In this document: positions 51,202 to 59,741 of the stretch, in pieces
Numbering within the stretch: position 1 is the first letter of the stretch
How the letters are laid out: the number at the start of each line of letters is the position of its first letter
Assembly: GCA_964544085.1 (NCBI GenBank)
Contig: CAZIZT010000027.1
Span: forward strand, 1 to 64,000
Reading direction: 5' to 3'
Length of the DNA: 64,000 nucleotides
Origin: CAZIZT01 sp964544085
GTDB taxonomy: Bacteria; Campylobacterota_A; Desulfurellia; Desulfurellales; Hippeaceae
The notes under the pieces: model-generated
The model's input: the letters and a program-made list of their open reading frames with translations, nothing else
The model's database searches: none
What the model was told of the DNA's origin: nothing
Position numbers and translations under genes: made by a program

Positions 51202-53175
51202 ATGCGGGTTAAAGGCATCATTGCGTTGGTTGCGGTTTCGCTCCTGTTGCTTGCGCCCTATAGTAGAGGTACAACACAGGAGGTGAACCTTGGTGAGGTT
51301 GTAGTGCAGGCTACTAAGTCCCAAACGAAGTTGAAGGATGTGCCTGCAACTGTGTATGTTATTACAAACAAACAGATCAAGGAGAGCACAGACGAAAGGA
51401 ACATCGGTGATGTACTCTGGAGCGTTCCGGGTGTTTTCAGCCAGGATAAGAGGCACACCGATGCAAATGTTCTCTATTTCAGGGGGGTTACCCTGCACGA
51501 TCATGTTACCTATGGTATTTTGGTGCTTATTGATGGTATTCCTATCAACAATGCTGATGGATGGGTCGATTTTGAAGGCATCGATTTCAATAATGTAAAA
51601 CGCATAGAGGTCATAAAGGGGCCTGTCTCTGCCCTTTATGGGCCTGATGGTACAGTGGGTGTAATAAACATAGTCACGAAGAACCCACCCAAAAAACTCA
51701 CAATGAGAGCATCAGCATCCTATGGATCCTACAGAACATGGAAATTCACAACATCCGCAGGTAAAACATTCGGTAAGGTTGGCGTGATGCTTGATGCTAT
51801 GCGCTACGGTTCAAGGGGATACAGACCGCGCAACACGAACTACGAAAGCAAGTTCTCAAGCAAAGTGACAGGCGATTTGGGCAAACTCGGTAGATTGCTG
51901 TTCACATTTGATTATGTCAATTCCGATAAGGATATTCCGGGGCCGCTGAATGAAGCCCAGTTTCTTGCCCGTGAGACCGTATCCACGAGAAAGTTTGCCG
52001 GTTCCAGCATGGATTTATATAGGGCGGGAATCGGATACAAGAAGGCATGGGATACAGACTCTCTCCACCTTAATCTTTATTACCATGGCAAGGTTTATGA
52101 TGGTGGCTACAGTGACAGCTGGGTTGAGCACTATTATCTGAACCTGTTTGGCGCAGAAGCAAGATTTATCCAGCTGTTCAATCTGGGTTCTCTTGCTAAC
52201 AAGCTGACTGTAGGAACAAGTGGATACACAGAGAGCGGTACAACGAAGATCTGGGCGAGGAATAGTGACGGAAGTAAGGGAAGGTTTTTGAGCAAGGGAT
52301 ACGGTCTCTACAGGGCACTGGGTTTGTACGGTCAGGATCAGATAACAATTATCAAACCACTTAAAGCAACGTTTGGTTTGAGATACGATCAGATTTATTA
52401 CAAATACGAAGAGAAGTATCCGGGTTCCTCTGAGGACACAAAAACGTTGCACGCGTGGAGTCCAAAATTCGGTCTGACTTATGAGTTTGTGAAAAACCAC
52501 GTTCTCTATCTGGATATAGGAAGAGGTTTTATACCTCCGACGTTACGCGAGATGTTCACATCAAGGTATGCCAACAAGGATCTGAAACCTCAGTACCTAA
52601 CCGATTATGAGACGGGCGTGAGGGGTTTAATAGCCTCTGTTTTGAGATACCAGCTTGCGGTCTACTACATGAAGTTCAAGGATCAGATCCAGTATGATCC
52701 AAACACGGATACTTACGAGAATATAGGCGACACGAAGCATAAAGGTGTTGAGCTTTCATTGAGCTATAGGATACTCAAGCACATTACATTAAGTGGTAAT
52801 TACAGTTTCAATATCTCTCGCTTTGACAATGACCCGGTATACGGTAACAACTTTGTCAAAAAGGCACCAAAACACCAGCTTGCTTTGGGAGCACTCTATT
52901 CCAACAATGGTTTCTCTTTCGGTGTTTGGCTTCGAAGGATCTGGAAATACTACATGGACAATGAAAACACCAAGTATTACGGCGGCCACACTGTCGTAAA
53001 CGCTAAGGTCTCTTACAAGGTTAAGAATTTCTTTGCGTCTCTGTATGTGAACAACCTGCTGGATAACAACTATGCCACATGGGCTACAAGATATCACTTC
53101 GGAAGAAGAACGGTCGATTATTACTATCCAGGCTGGCCAGTTAACATTATGTTTACCCTCGGTATGAAATTCTAA
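51202..53175 (+). CDS. TonB-dependent outer-membrane receptor, copy 1
   Basis: 657 aa; GAGGAGG before the ATG. Signal peptide ~1-23, TonB-box-like segment (NLGEVVVQATKS), plug domain (VPATVYVITNKQIKES; LIDGIPINNADG; IEVIKGPVSALYGPDGTVGVINI, seen as IKGP.SALYG..G..GVI.I) and a 22-strand barrel ending with Phe (TLGMKF). Imports a substrate too large or scarce for porins. The ligand is not evident; no siderophore or cobalamin genes are near. Tandem paralogue of the next gene, with near-identical DNA blocks in the last 300 bp. Confidence 0.93.
   Translation: MRVKGIIALVAVSLLLLAPYSRGTTQEVNLGEVVVQATKSQTKLKDVPATVYVITNKQIKESTDERNIGDVLWSVPGVFSQDKRHTDANVLYFRGVTLHDHVTYGILVLIDGIPINNADGWVDFEGIDFNNVKRIEVIKGPVSALYGPDGTVGVINIVTKNPPKKLTMRASASYGSYRTWKFTTSAGKTFGKVGVMLDAMRYGSRGYRPRNTNYESKFSSKVTGDLGKLGRLLFTFDYVNSDKDIPGPLNEAQFLARETVSTRKFAGSSMDLYRAGIGYKKAWDTDSLHLNLYYHGKVYDGGYSDSWVEHYYLNLFGAEARFIQLFNLGSLANKLTVGTSGYTESGTTKIWARNSDGSKGRFLSKGYGLYRALGLYGQDQITIIKPLKATFGLRYDQIYYKYEEKYPGSSEDTKTLHAWSPKFGLTYEFVKNHVLYLDIGRGFIPPTLREMFTSRYANKDLKPQYLTDYETGVRGLIASVLRYQLAVYYMKFKDQIQYDPNTDTYENIGDTKHKGVELSLSYRILKHITLSGNYSFNISRFDNDPVYGNNFVKKAPKHQLALGALYSNNGFSFGVWLRRIWKYYMDNENTKYYGGHTVVNAKVSYKVKNFFASLYVNNLLDNNYATWATRYHFGRRTVDYYYPGWPVNIMFTLGMKF
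52793..53087 (+). repeat. Conserved 3' blocks shared with the second receptor gene (copy A)
   Basis: Three blocks match 54803-55097 at a constant offset of 2010 bp: 52793-52875 (2 differences in 83), 52940-52985 (none in 46) and 53042-53087 (1 in 46). DNA between and around them differs clearly. Confidence 0.8.
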
Positions 53176-53196
53176 CAAGTTAGAGAGGAAATCTAA

Positions 53197-55185
53197 ATGG
53201 ATTTGAAAAAACTTATTGTGAGCAGTGCGACGGCATGCGCACTGCTTTTGTCCTGTAGTGTTGTCTCGAAAGCGGCTCAGCCTGATGATGTGAATCTTGG
53301 TGAGGTGGTAGTGCAAGCTACCAAATCGGAAACAAAGCTTAAAGATGTACCAGCTACCGTGTATATAGTGACGGGCAAAGATATAAAACAGACCTCTGAC
53401 ACAAGGAATCTCGGAGATATACTCTGGGAAGTTCCGGGTATATTTGGTGAGGATAAAAGACATACGGATTCCAATGTAATCTCATTCAGGGGTGTCACAC
53501 TGCACGATTGGGTAACCTATGGCATACTTGTTCTTGTGGATGGAATACCGCTCAACGATGCAGATGGAAGAGTGGATTTTGAGGGTATAAACCTTGATAA
53601 TGTAAAACGCATCGAAGTCATAAAGGGGCCTGTATCTGCGCTTTACGGACCAAATGGCACGGTGGGTGTCATCAATATAGTCACGAAGAATCCGCCCAAG
53701 AAACTTACTGGAAAGGCTTACGCTTCTTACGGTTCTTACAAAACGTGGAAGTTGTACACAGAGGGTGGAAAGAGCTTTAAAAATGTTGGCGTTTGGTTAA
53801 GTGCTATGAGATACGGCAGCCAGGGTTATAGACCAAGAAACTCCTATTTCGAGGATAAGCTCAGCGGTAAAGTAACCGGCGATTTGGGCGATGCAGGCCA
53901 CATAACGAGTGACTTGTACTACGGTCACGTCAGCAGAGAAACCCCTGGTCCACTGAATGAGGAGGAGTTCGAGAACCAAGAAAGGATAGCCACAAGAGAA
54001 TCTTCTTCTTCTGAGATGGATCTTTACAGACTCGGTGTGGCATACAGAAAAGCGTGGGATGCAAGTTCGATTCATCTAAGTGCTTATTTCCATAGAAGAA
54101 AAAGGGATTCGCAATGGACCACTGGCATCACCAATGATCACATAAACACTTTTGGTAGCGAGGCAAGGTTTATCCAGAAGTACACGTTGTTTAATTTGCA
54201 GGACGCCTTTACCGTTGGGGCAAGCCTCATGACCGAGGGTGGTGTCTCCAAGTACTGGATGAGAAATAGAGATGGCAGTAAAGGCACACAAACGAGGGAT
54301 GGATATTCAAGACAAACAAATTACGGTGTGTATGCGCAGAATGTATTAGCGTTGGCAAGACCCTTAAAGGTTACGCTTGGCGTGAGGTACGACAGAGTTC
54401 ATTTCAAGTATGACGATAGAATCAAATCTAACGGTGACGATTCGGGCACGCGCACCATGGATGCCTGGAGTCCAAAGGTCGGCATTACGTATGAAGCATT
54501 TAAGGGTCAAACCTTTTACATCAACATAGGTAAAGGTTTCGTGCCTCCGACTCTTTACAGGCTTTTTTCCGGTAGGTATGCCAATAAGGATTTGAAGCCC
54601 CAGTATTTGACCGATTACGAGATTGGAGTAAGGGGCAATATTGCAACGAAACTTCACTATGAAATGGCTGTTTATTACATGAAATTCAAGGATCAAATTC
54701 AATATGATCCTGTGACAGAGAGATATGAGAATATCGGTAATACAAAGCACAAAGGCTTCGAGGTATCTCTGAAGTATAGATTCTTGAAGCACTTTATTTT
54801 GCGTGGTAATTACAGTTTCAATATCTCTCGCTTTGACAATGACCCGGTCTACGGTAACAACTTTGTCAAAAAGGCACCCAAACACATGATGGGGCTGGGA
54901 GTTACCTACATTAACCGTGGTTTAACGTTGAGTATGTGGATGAGAAAGGTCTGGAAATACTACATGGACAATGAAAACACCAAGTATTACGGCGGATACA
55001 CACTTTTGAACGCCAAGGTTTCCTATCATTGGCACAGGGTATTCGCATCCTTGTATGTGAACAACCTGCTGGACAACAACTATGCCACATGGGCTACGAG
55101 GTACACAAGAAGAGGTAGAACAACAGACTACTATTTCCCGGGTTGGCCATTGAACGTAATGTTCACGCTGGGTATGAAATTTTAG
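53197..55185 (+). CDS. TonB-dependent outer-membrane receptor, copy 2
   Basis: 662 aa, AGAGAGG before the ATG, 21 bp after copy 1. Signal peptide ~1-28, TonB-box-like NLGEVVVQATKS, plug with LVDGIPLNDADG and IKGPVSALYGPNGTVGVINI, barrel ending GMKF. Same ordering as copy 1, with diverged extracellular-loop regions in the middle (around residues 240-380), so the two may take related but different ligands. Followed by a hairpin. Confidence 0.93.
   Translation: MDLKKLIVSSATACALLLSCSVVSKAAQPDDVNLGEVVVQATKSETKLKDVPATVYIVTGKDIKQTSDTRNLGDILWEVPGIFGEDKRHTDSNVISFRGVTLHDWVTYGILVLVDGIPLNDADGRVDFEGINLDNVKRIEVIKGPVSALYGPNGTVGVINIVTKNPPKKLTGKAYASYGSYKTWKLYTEGGKSFKNVGVWLSAMRYGSQGYRPRNSYFEDKLSGKVTGDLGDAGHITSDLYYGHVSRETPGPLNEEEFENQERIATRESSSSEMDLYRLGVAYRKAWDASSIHLSAYFHRRKRDSQWTTGITNDHINTFGSEARFIQKYTLFNLQDAFTVGASLMTEGGVSKYWMRNRDGSKGTQTRDGYSRQTNYGVYAQNVLALARPLKVTLGVRYDRVHFKYDDRIKSNGDDSGTRTMDAWSPKVGITYEAFKGQTFYINIGKGFVPPTLYRLFSGRYANKDLKPQYLTDYEIGVRGNIATKLHYEMAVYYMKFKDQIQYDPVTERYENIGNTKHKGFEVSLKYRFLKHFILRGNYSFNISRFDNDPVYGNNFVKKAPKHMMGLGVTYINRGLTLSMWMRKVWKYYMDNENTKYYGGYTLLNAKVSYHWHRVFASLYVNNLLDNNYATWATRYTRRGRTTDYYFPGWPLNVMFTLGMKF
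54803..55097 (+). repeat. Conserved 3' blocks shared with the first receptor gene (copy B)
   Basis: Partner of 52793-53087: 54803-54885, 54950-54995 and 55052-55097. The pattern of near-identity within otherwise diverged paralogues suggests gene conversion. Confidence 0.8.
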
Positions 55186-55194
55186 CTTGTCTGA

Positions 55195-55225
55195 GGGCTC
55201 CCCCATTTCTCCTAAGGGGGAGTCC
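55195..55225 (+). other. Intercistronic GC-rich hairpin after the receptor genes
   Basis: GGGCTCCCCC (55195-55204) pairs with GGGGGAGTCC (55216-55225) over 10 bp including one G-U, around an 11-nt loop. No T-tract follows. It probably stabilises the upstream receptor mRNA or attenuates read-through, giving more receptor than downstream enzymes. Confidence 0.55.
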
Positions 55226-55241
55226 ATCTCTGGAGGATGCA

Positions 55242-56081
55242 ATGAGATACGTTATATTTGCCTTGTTGTTTATCCTTCTGCAGAACGTGCATGCCTTTGG
55301 TAATGAACTGTGGTTTGAGTCAGCAAGGGGTATGAACATGGGTGCTCGCACCTATGCAATATATTTTGGTAAGTTCCCGTCTCACAGGATGCAACCGGGG
55401 GCTCTAAATGGCGTACATGTTTTGTTGAAGGACTATACAAGTCACATAAGGCCGCTGAAGATCAAAAAGAGGAGAAGGGCCTATTGCGTAAGGGTTCCTG
55501 CAATTTTCAACGGCAATTACACGCTTATTGCCATGAAACGTGAGAAAAACAAAAACGTTTCTACCGTTTATGTTGCAAAGGTAAACTTCTATGTTAGGCA
55601 TCAAAGAGACGGAAAAATCACCAGACCCAATGACGACATGGCTGTTTTTGGCCCACAGGTGCCCTTTGAGCTGATCAGATTAAGGAGTCGAAGGGGTGAG
55701 CCGTTTTTCCTGTCACGAACAGGCCACAGGATACGTTTTCGAGTCTACTTTCACGGTAAGCCTGTTTCTGGTGCTGTCGTTGTTGTAACTACAAGAAGTG
55801 GCTGGAGCAAACGCATGATTAGTGATAAAAACGGAGAAGTTGAGTTTACAGCTATTCAGGATAGATTTCCTGCATCAAAGTACAGGTGGAGACCGGAGAT
55901 ATACCTTGTAAGTGCCTTTTATACGAACAGTGGCACTCGATATGTTGCTACTTATCCGATTTATACGTACATATCGCCTGATGCATGGCGAAGCTATGCT
56001 GCAGGTATCTTCATACTGCTTGTGGTTATGCTTGCTGTAGGTTTGTGGGCATACTTCAAACGCCGGGAAAGCCGGTTTTAG
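55242..56081 (+). CDS. DUF4198-like periplasmic protein with C-terminal membrane anchor
   Basis: 279 aa from ATG 55242, with TGGAGG 5 nt upstream; a longer frame overlapping the receptor gene is spurious. Signal peptide ~1-19 (ends VHAFG), N-terminal beta domain beginning NELWFES, a carboxypeptidase-regulatory-like fold (GKPVSGAVVVVTTRSG; SDKNGEVEFTA) and a terminal membrane helix (~250-270) followed by KRRESR. DUF4198 proteins often accompany TonB receptors and nickel/cobalt uptake genes; a role in periplasmic substrate or metal handling is inferred. Confidence 0.65.
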   Translation: MRYVIFALLFILLQNVHAFGNELWFESARGMNMGARTYAIYFGKFPSHRMQPGALNGVHVLLKDYTSHIRPLKIKKRRRAYCVRVPAIFNGNYTLIAMKREKNKNVSTVYVAKVNFYVRHQRDGKITRPNDDMAVFGPQVPFELIRLRSRRGEPFFLSRTGHRIRFRVYFHGKPVSGAVVVVTTRSGWSKRMISDKNGEVEFTAIQDRFPASKYRWRPEIYLVSAFYTNSGTRYVATYPIYTYISPDAWRSYAAGIFILLVVMLAVGLWAYFKRRESRF

Positions 56082-56090
56082 GGGGAATCT

Positions 56091-57053
56091 ATGAAGGTTA
56101 GAAACTTGCGATGGTTAATTCAGTTCATAGCCTTTGCCGTTCTGGTTTACGGTGGTTTGGTAGCTATAGATCTTGGCAATAAGCTTCCAACCTTCGCATG
56201 CAGGTATGTGGATTCAAGAGGCGGTATGTGTTTTTTGTTTCCGTTTCAGATGCTCCTTGAACACACGCCGTTTCAAGCCTATTTCATGCATCATGGGTAC
56301 AGGGCGATCCGCCTGCTCGAATACTTTGGCACCTTTTTTGTGCTTGCAATTATTCTTAACAAGGCATGGTGCGGCTGGCTGTGTCCATTTGGTTTTCTGC
56401 AGGATCTTGCTTCAGAACTGAGAAGTGCACTCAATATTCGTTACTCTTTTATGAAATGGTCCACAAGGGACAGGCTGCAGTGGGTCAAGTACGGTTTCCT
56501 GTTCCTGTTTGTTTTCATTTTGCCGCTTATGATGGCAAATCATCTCTTTTCACCGACAGTTACCAGGGATTTGAGCAATCCTTTCTGTCAGATATGCCCG
56601 GCACGGTTGATACTGCCTATAGCAGAGGGCAACTTCAGCCAGATATACCTTGATACTTCAAGTGGCGTTAAGTTTGTTCTTACTTCGCTTGCACTATTAA
56701 TTGCCGGCATTAGTGTGATTGGTGCGTTTTTCTACAAGCGATTTGTATGCCGGTTCTGCCCTATGAATGCTTTTCTTTCGCTGTTTGATAGGGTAGGTTT
56801 TATGCAGCTTAAAAAGGATCCTCAGAAATGCACCAAATGTGGTAACTGCTATCGTGTTTGTCCTATGGAGATAAGAGAGATCTATCTTGAAGATAAGAAG
56901 AGTAATGTGCTTAATCAGGATTGTATGCTCTGTCTGAGATGTATAGAATCCTGCCCGGAGGATGGTGCGCTTAAGGCAACCTACCTTGGCAAAGCCATCT
57001 TTACGTCGTCGAGCAAGGGATTTTTTGAAAGGCAGAATGCCGATAAAAAGTAA
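56091..57053 (+). CDS. NapH-like membrane polyferredoxin
   Basis: 320 aa. About five membrane helices; CGWLCPFGFLQD and CRFCPMNAF are the paired CxxxCP motifs of NapH/NosR/CcoG-type quinol-linked proteins, and FCQICPARL adds a third Cys pair. The C-terminus has two 4Fe-4S motifs, CTKCGNCYRVCP and CMLCLRCIESCP. Such proteins move electrons between quinol and soluble Fe-S partners. Here it is the likely electron link for the double-cubane reductase or for a periplasmic reaction. Confidence 0.85.
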   Translation: MKVRNLRWLIQFIAFAVLVYGGLVAIDLGNKLPTFACRYVDSRGGMCFLFPFQMLLEHTPFQAYFMHHGYRAIRLLEYFGTFFVLAIILNKAWCGWLCPFGFLQDLASELRSALNIRYSFMKWSTRDRLQWVKYGFLFLFVFILPLMMANHLFSPTVTRDLSNPFCQICPARLILPIAEGNFSQIYLDTSSGVKFVLTSLALLIAGISVIGAFFYKRFVCRFCPMNAFLSLFDRVGFMQLKKDPQKCTKCGNCYRVCPMEIREIYLEDKKSNVLNQDCMLCLRCIESCPEDGALKATYLGKAIFTSSSKGFFERQNADKK

Positions 57054-57071
57054 CTGAACGGAGGAAAAAAG

Positions 57072-58289
57072 GTGAACACAGAAGCTATCGATCTGTTAAA
57101 CGAGCTGAGGAATAAAAGGAAAACTCCAGAAAACATGGGCTATTTTTACGATGTGCTTGAAAGTGTTTATAATACGGAGAAGGAACCGGTATTTAAGAAG
57201 TTCAACAAAAGGCTTATCGGGACGTACTGCGTTCTTGTGCCTGAAGAGCTTATATATGCCGTTGATGCCATACCTGTGAGGCTTTGCGGTGGCTCTTACG
57301 AAACATCACTTCTGGCTGAAGAGCACTTCCCGGCAGGGTCGTGCTCGTTGACGAAGTCATCGTTTGGTGCTTTCAAATCCGATGAGTTTCCCTGGATCAA
57401 GGATGTTGAGGCGCTTGTTGCACCTGCTACATGCGACTGGAAGAAGAAATTCGGCGATCTGGATATAGATAAGCCTATTCATATGATGAATGTTCCGTTC
57501 TCCAAAAAACGCGATTCGGCTGGGAGGGCATGGCTCGAGGAGACTTACGAGTTAAAGGATTTTTTAGAGAAAATAACGCGTAAAAGGATTACGAAAAATA
57601 GCCTGATGGCTGCTATAGAGAAGCTCCAGAAGGCTCACATGGAATTTCGAAGGCTTTATGAGTTGAGAAAGAAGAGACCGTCGGTTATCGGTGGTGTTGA
57701 TTCATTGATCGCTCTCAATGCCTTTTTCTTTGCTGAGGCTTCTGAATGGGCTCAAGCAATGTCAGCTTTGGTGGATGAGCTTCAAAAAAGGGCTCAGTCA
57801 GGTGAGAGTGTATGTAGAAAAAACACACCCCGTCTGCTTGTGACGGGTTCTCCTGTGATTTTCCCCAATATGAAAATTTTGACATTGATCGAGGAGTCCG
57901 GTGGTATAGTTGCAATAGACGATCTGTGTTCTTCTGTCAGGTATATATACGATGAAGTGGCTGTTGATGAGCGCAACATGTTCGACATGATGAGAGCTAT
58001 TGCTGATAGGTACCTCTTTCCCTGCATGTGTCCAATATTCACGCCGAGCGACGATAGGATTACAAGAATTCTTGATCTGATTGAGGAGTTTAACATCGAC
58101 GGGGTTATTTACCACGTTCTTGTGGGTTGCCACCTGTTTGATTTTGAGTTTCCACGTATGATGAAGGAGCTTTCAAAGATTGATGTGCCTGTTTTGAGAA
58201 TAGAAACAGACTACAGCCCTGAGGACGTGGAACAGATGAGAACCAGGATCGAGGCGTTTATTGAGACCGTCAGGGAAAAGAGGAGGTAG
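57072..58289 (+). CDS. Double-cubane-cluster reductase (HgdB/2-hydroxyacyl-CoA dehydratase family)
   Basis: 405 aa from GTG 57072 with GGAGG upstream. HgdB-family signs: FYDVLESVYN, VPEELIYAVDAIPVRLCGG shown by PEE.IYA....PVRL.GG, GSCSLTKSSFG, APATCDWKKK, then GSPVIFPN, YLFPCMCP, VLVGCHLFDFE and LRIETDYSPEDVEQMRTRIEAF ending the domain. Only one such subunit is present and it is followed by its activator, which is the layout of double-cubane-cluster proteins rather than of heterodimeric dehydratases. Cysteines 91, 121 and 353 are the likeliest cluster ligands. Expected to perform an ATP-activated low-potential two-electron reduction; substrate unknown. Confidence 0.87.
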   Translation: MNTEAIDLLNELRNKRKTPENMGYFYDVLESVYNTEKEPVFKKFNKRLIGTYCVLVPEELIYAVDAIPVRLCGGSYETSLLAEEHFPAGSCSLTKSSFGAFKSDEFPWIKDVEALVAPATCDWKKKFGDLDIDKPIHMMNVPFSKKRDSAGRAWLEETYELKDFLEKITRKRITKNSLMAAIEKLQKAHMEFRRLYELRKKRPSVIGGVDSLIALNAFFFAEASEWAQAMSALVDELQKRAQSGESVCRKNTPRLLVTGSPVIFPNMKILTLIEESGGIVAIDDLCSSVRYIYDEVAVDERNMFDMMRAIADRYLFPCMCPIFTPSDDRITRILDLIEEFNIDGVIYHVLVGCHLFDFEFPRMMKELSKIDVPVLRIETDYSPEDVEQMRTRIEAFIETVREKRR

Positions 58290-58290
58290 T

Positions 58291-59088
58291 ATGGGATACT
58301 TCGTTGGTGTAGACATCGGCACCACATCTACTAAGATTGCAATCATCGACGATTCTTGCAAGCTTTTAAACCATCTTGTTGTTTTATCGGGAGCTGATTT
58401 CAAACGGTCTGCGGATGAGGCATTCGAGACACTCCTTGAGAAGACAAACGTTAAAGAAAGCGAGGTTGAATACATTGTCTCAACGGGCTATGGACGCAAG
58501 CTCGTTGATTTTGCGGATGAGTCTATAAGCGAGATATCAGCCAACGCCAAGGGCGCAAGTACCATAGGCAGACTAAATGGTGTTTCCATCAGGACGATAA
58601 TAGACATTGGAGGTCAGGATAGCAAGGTTATCTCGCTTGACGAAAACGGTAAGGTAAACAACTTTACAATGAACGATAAATGTGCAGCAGGTACAGGTAG
58701 ATTTCTTGAGTCGATGGCACGTGTTCTTGAGGTTAACATAAGCAACTTTGGAGAGTTATTGCTCCAATCCAACCAGCCCGTGAAGATTAACAGCACCTGC
58801 ACCGTTTTTGCAGAAACGGAGGTTATCTCCCATCTTGCAAGGGGTCAGAGGAAGGAGGACATAGTTGCAGGGATTCACCGCTCCATAGTTCAAAGGATAA
58901 TGGCACTGGGCAAACGTGTAGGCATCAGGGAGGTTGTACTTCTGAGTGGTGGACCTGCAAAGAATGAGGGCCTTGTTAAGACCATGAAAGAGATGCTGGG
59001 TATGGAGGTGTTTGTTCCTGAGCATCCGCAGGTGGTGACAGCATTTGGCGCTGCGATAATTGCAAAGGAAAGAAGTGGAGATGAGTAG
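58291..59088 (+). CDS. Activator ATPase of the double-cubane reductase (BadF/BadG/HgdC family)
   Basis: 265 aa from ATG 58291; AGGAGG overlaps the stop of the reductase gene. ASKHA fold: GVDIGTTSTKIAI, DIGGQDSKVISL and LSGGPAKNEGLV. Cluster ligands Cys131 (NDKCAAGTGRFLE) and Cys170 (NSTCTVFAETEVIS) would hold one 4Fe-4S cluster between two subunits. It injects electrons into the reductase with ATP hydrolysis. Confidence 0.93.
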   Translation: MGYFVGVDIGTTSTKIAIIDDSCKLLNHLVVLSGADFKRSADEAFETLLEKTNVKESEVEYIVSTGYGRKLVDFADESISEISANAKGASTIGRLNGVSIRTIIDIGGQDSKVISLDENGKVNNFTMNDKCAAGTGRFLESMARVLEVNISNFGELLLQSNQPVKINSTCTVFAETEVISHLARGQRKEDIVAGIHRSIVQRIMALGKRVGIREVVLLSGGPAKNEGLVKTMKEMLGMEVFVPEHPQVVTAFGAAIIAKERSGDE

Positions 59089-59731
59089 TCTTTACGATGC
59101 GTTTGGCTTCTTTACGGTAGGTCTGTTTAGTGGCATTGTTTTCTGTGGATTTGGTTGCCCTGCCTTTATAGGTGTTTACGTTTCAGCGCTGAGCGAAGAT
59201 GTGAAGCAAAGCTTGATCATTACTGCTCTGTTCAATCTCGGTCGGGTAGCTGTTTATCTACTGCTTGCCTTTCTCTCTGTTTATTTGGGCAGGGCTGTGG
59301 TGGAGAGTTTAGGTATTGCGCCGCATATTGTGTTGATATCGATGATGGTGGCAATTGGGCTTGTGTTGAGCTTCTCAAAACCAAAGAGCAACTGTTCAAC
59401 CGGTTCTTTCTCTTCAGCCTACAGAAGGCTGCTCTCACGCTCCAAATTTTCGGCTTTATTGATAGGGGCTGTTACTGGGTTAATACCCTGTTTACCATTT
59501 TCGGCGGTTGTGGCATATGCTGTGAATAGCTCATCGCTTGCCAATGCTATGGTTGCTGCAGCCTCTTTCGGGCTTGGTAGCTCCATAGCCTATCTGTTGG
59601 TTGTGGGGGCGCTTCTGGGACTGTTTGCAAAGAGTGTGAGTCTTCGCATTGCCAACAAGGCGATCTTTAACAGGATTTGCGGTGTAATAATTCTACTGAT
59701 AGCTTTTAAAGATATCCTTGTCCTGCTTTAA
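59081..59731 (+). CDS. CcdA/DsbD-like (cytochrome c biogenesis transmembrane) protein
   Basis: 216 aa from ATG 59081, overlapping the activator by 8 bp; a TTG 21 nt upstream is unlikely. Six membrane helices with a Cys-Pro in each half (FCGFGCPAFIG and GLIPCLPFSAV), the inverted-repeat pattern of CcdA/DsbD_2 proteins. Two cysteines facing each other suit transfer of thiol electrons across the membrane; metal export, as in UreH/RcnA-like relatives, is the alternative. Context favours redox support of the periplasmic part of the system. Confidence 0.75.
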   Translation: MSSLYDAFGFFTVGLFSGIVFCGFGCPAFIGVYVSALSEDVKQSLIITALFNLGRVAVYLLLAFLSVYLGRAVVESLGIAPHIVLISMMVAIGLVLSFSKPKSNCSTGSFSSAYRRLLSRSKFSALLIGAVTGLIPCLPFSAVVAYAVNSSSLANAMVAAASFGLGSSIAYLLVVGALLGLFAKSVSLRIANKAIFNRICGVIILLIAFKDILVLL

Positions 59732-59741
59732 GGAGGCGAAC

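Noticed and set aside
52789..53463. 224-codon minus-strand frame spanning the junction of the two receptor genes
   Set aside because: Antisense to both receptors; a similar frame recurs opposite copy 2 only because the two genes are duplicates.
51202..55185. Siderophore or cobalamin receptor annotation for the TonB proteins
   Set aside because: Plug and barrel motifs are generic and no ABC importer, siderophore or corrinoid genes are in the window; ligand left open.
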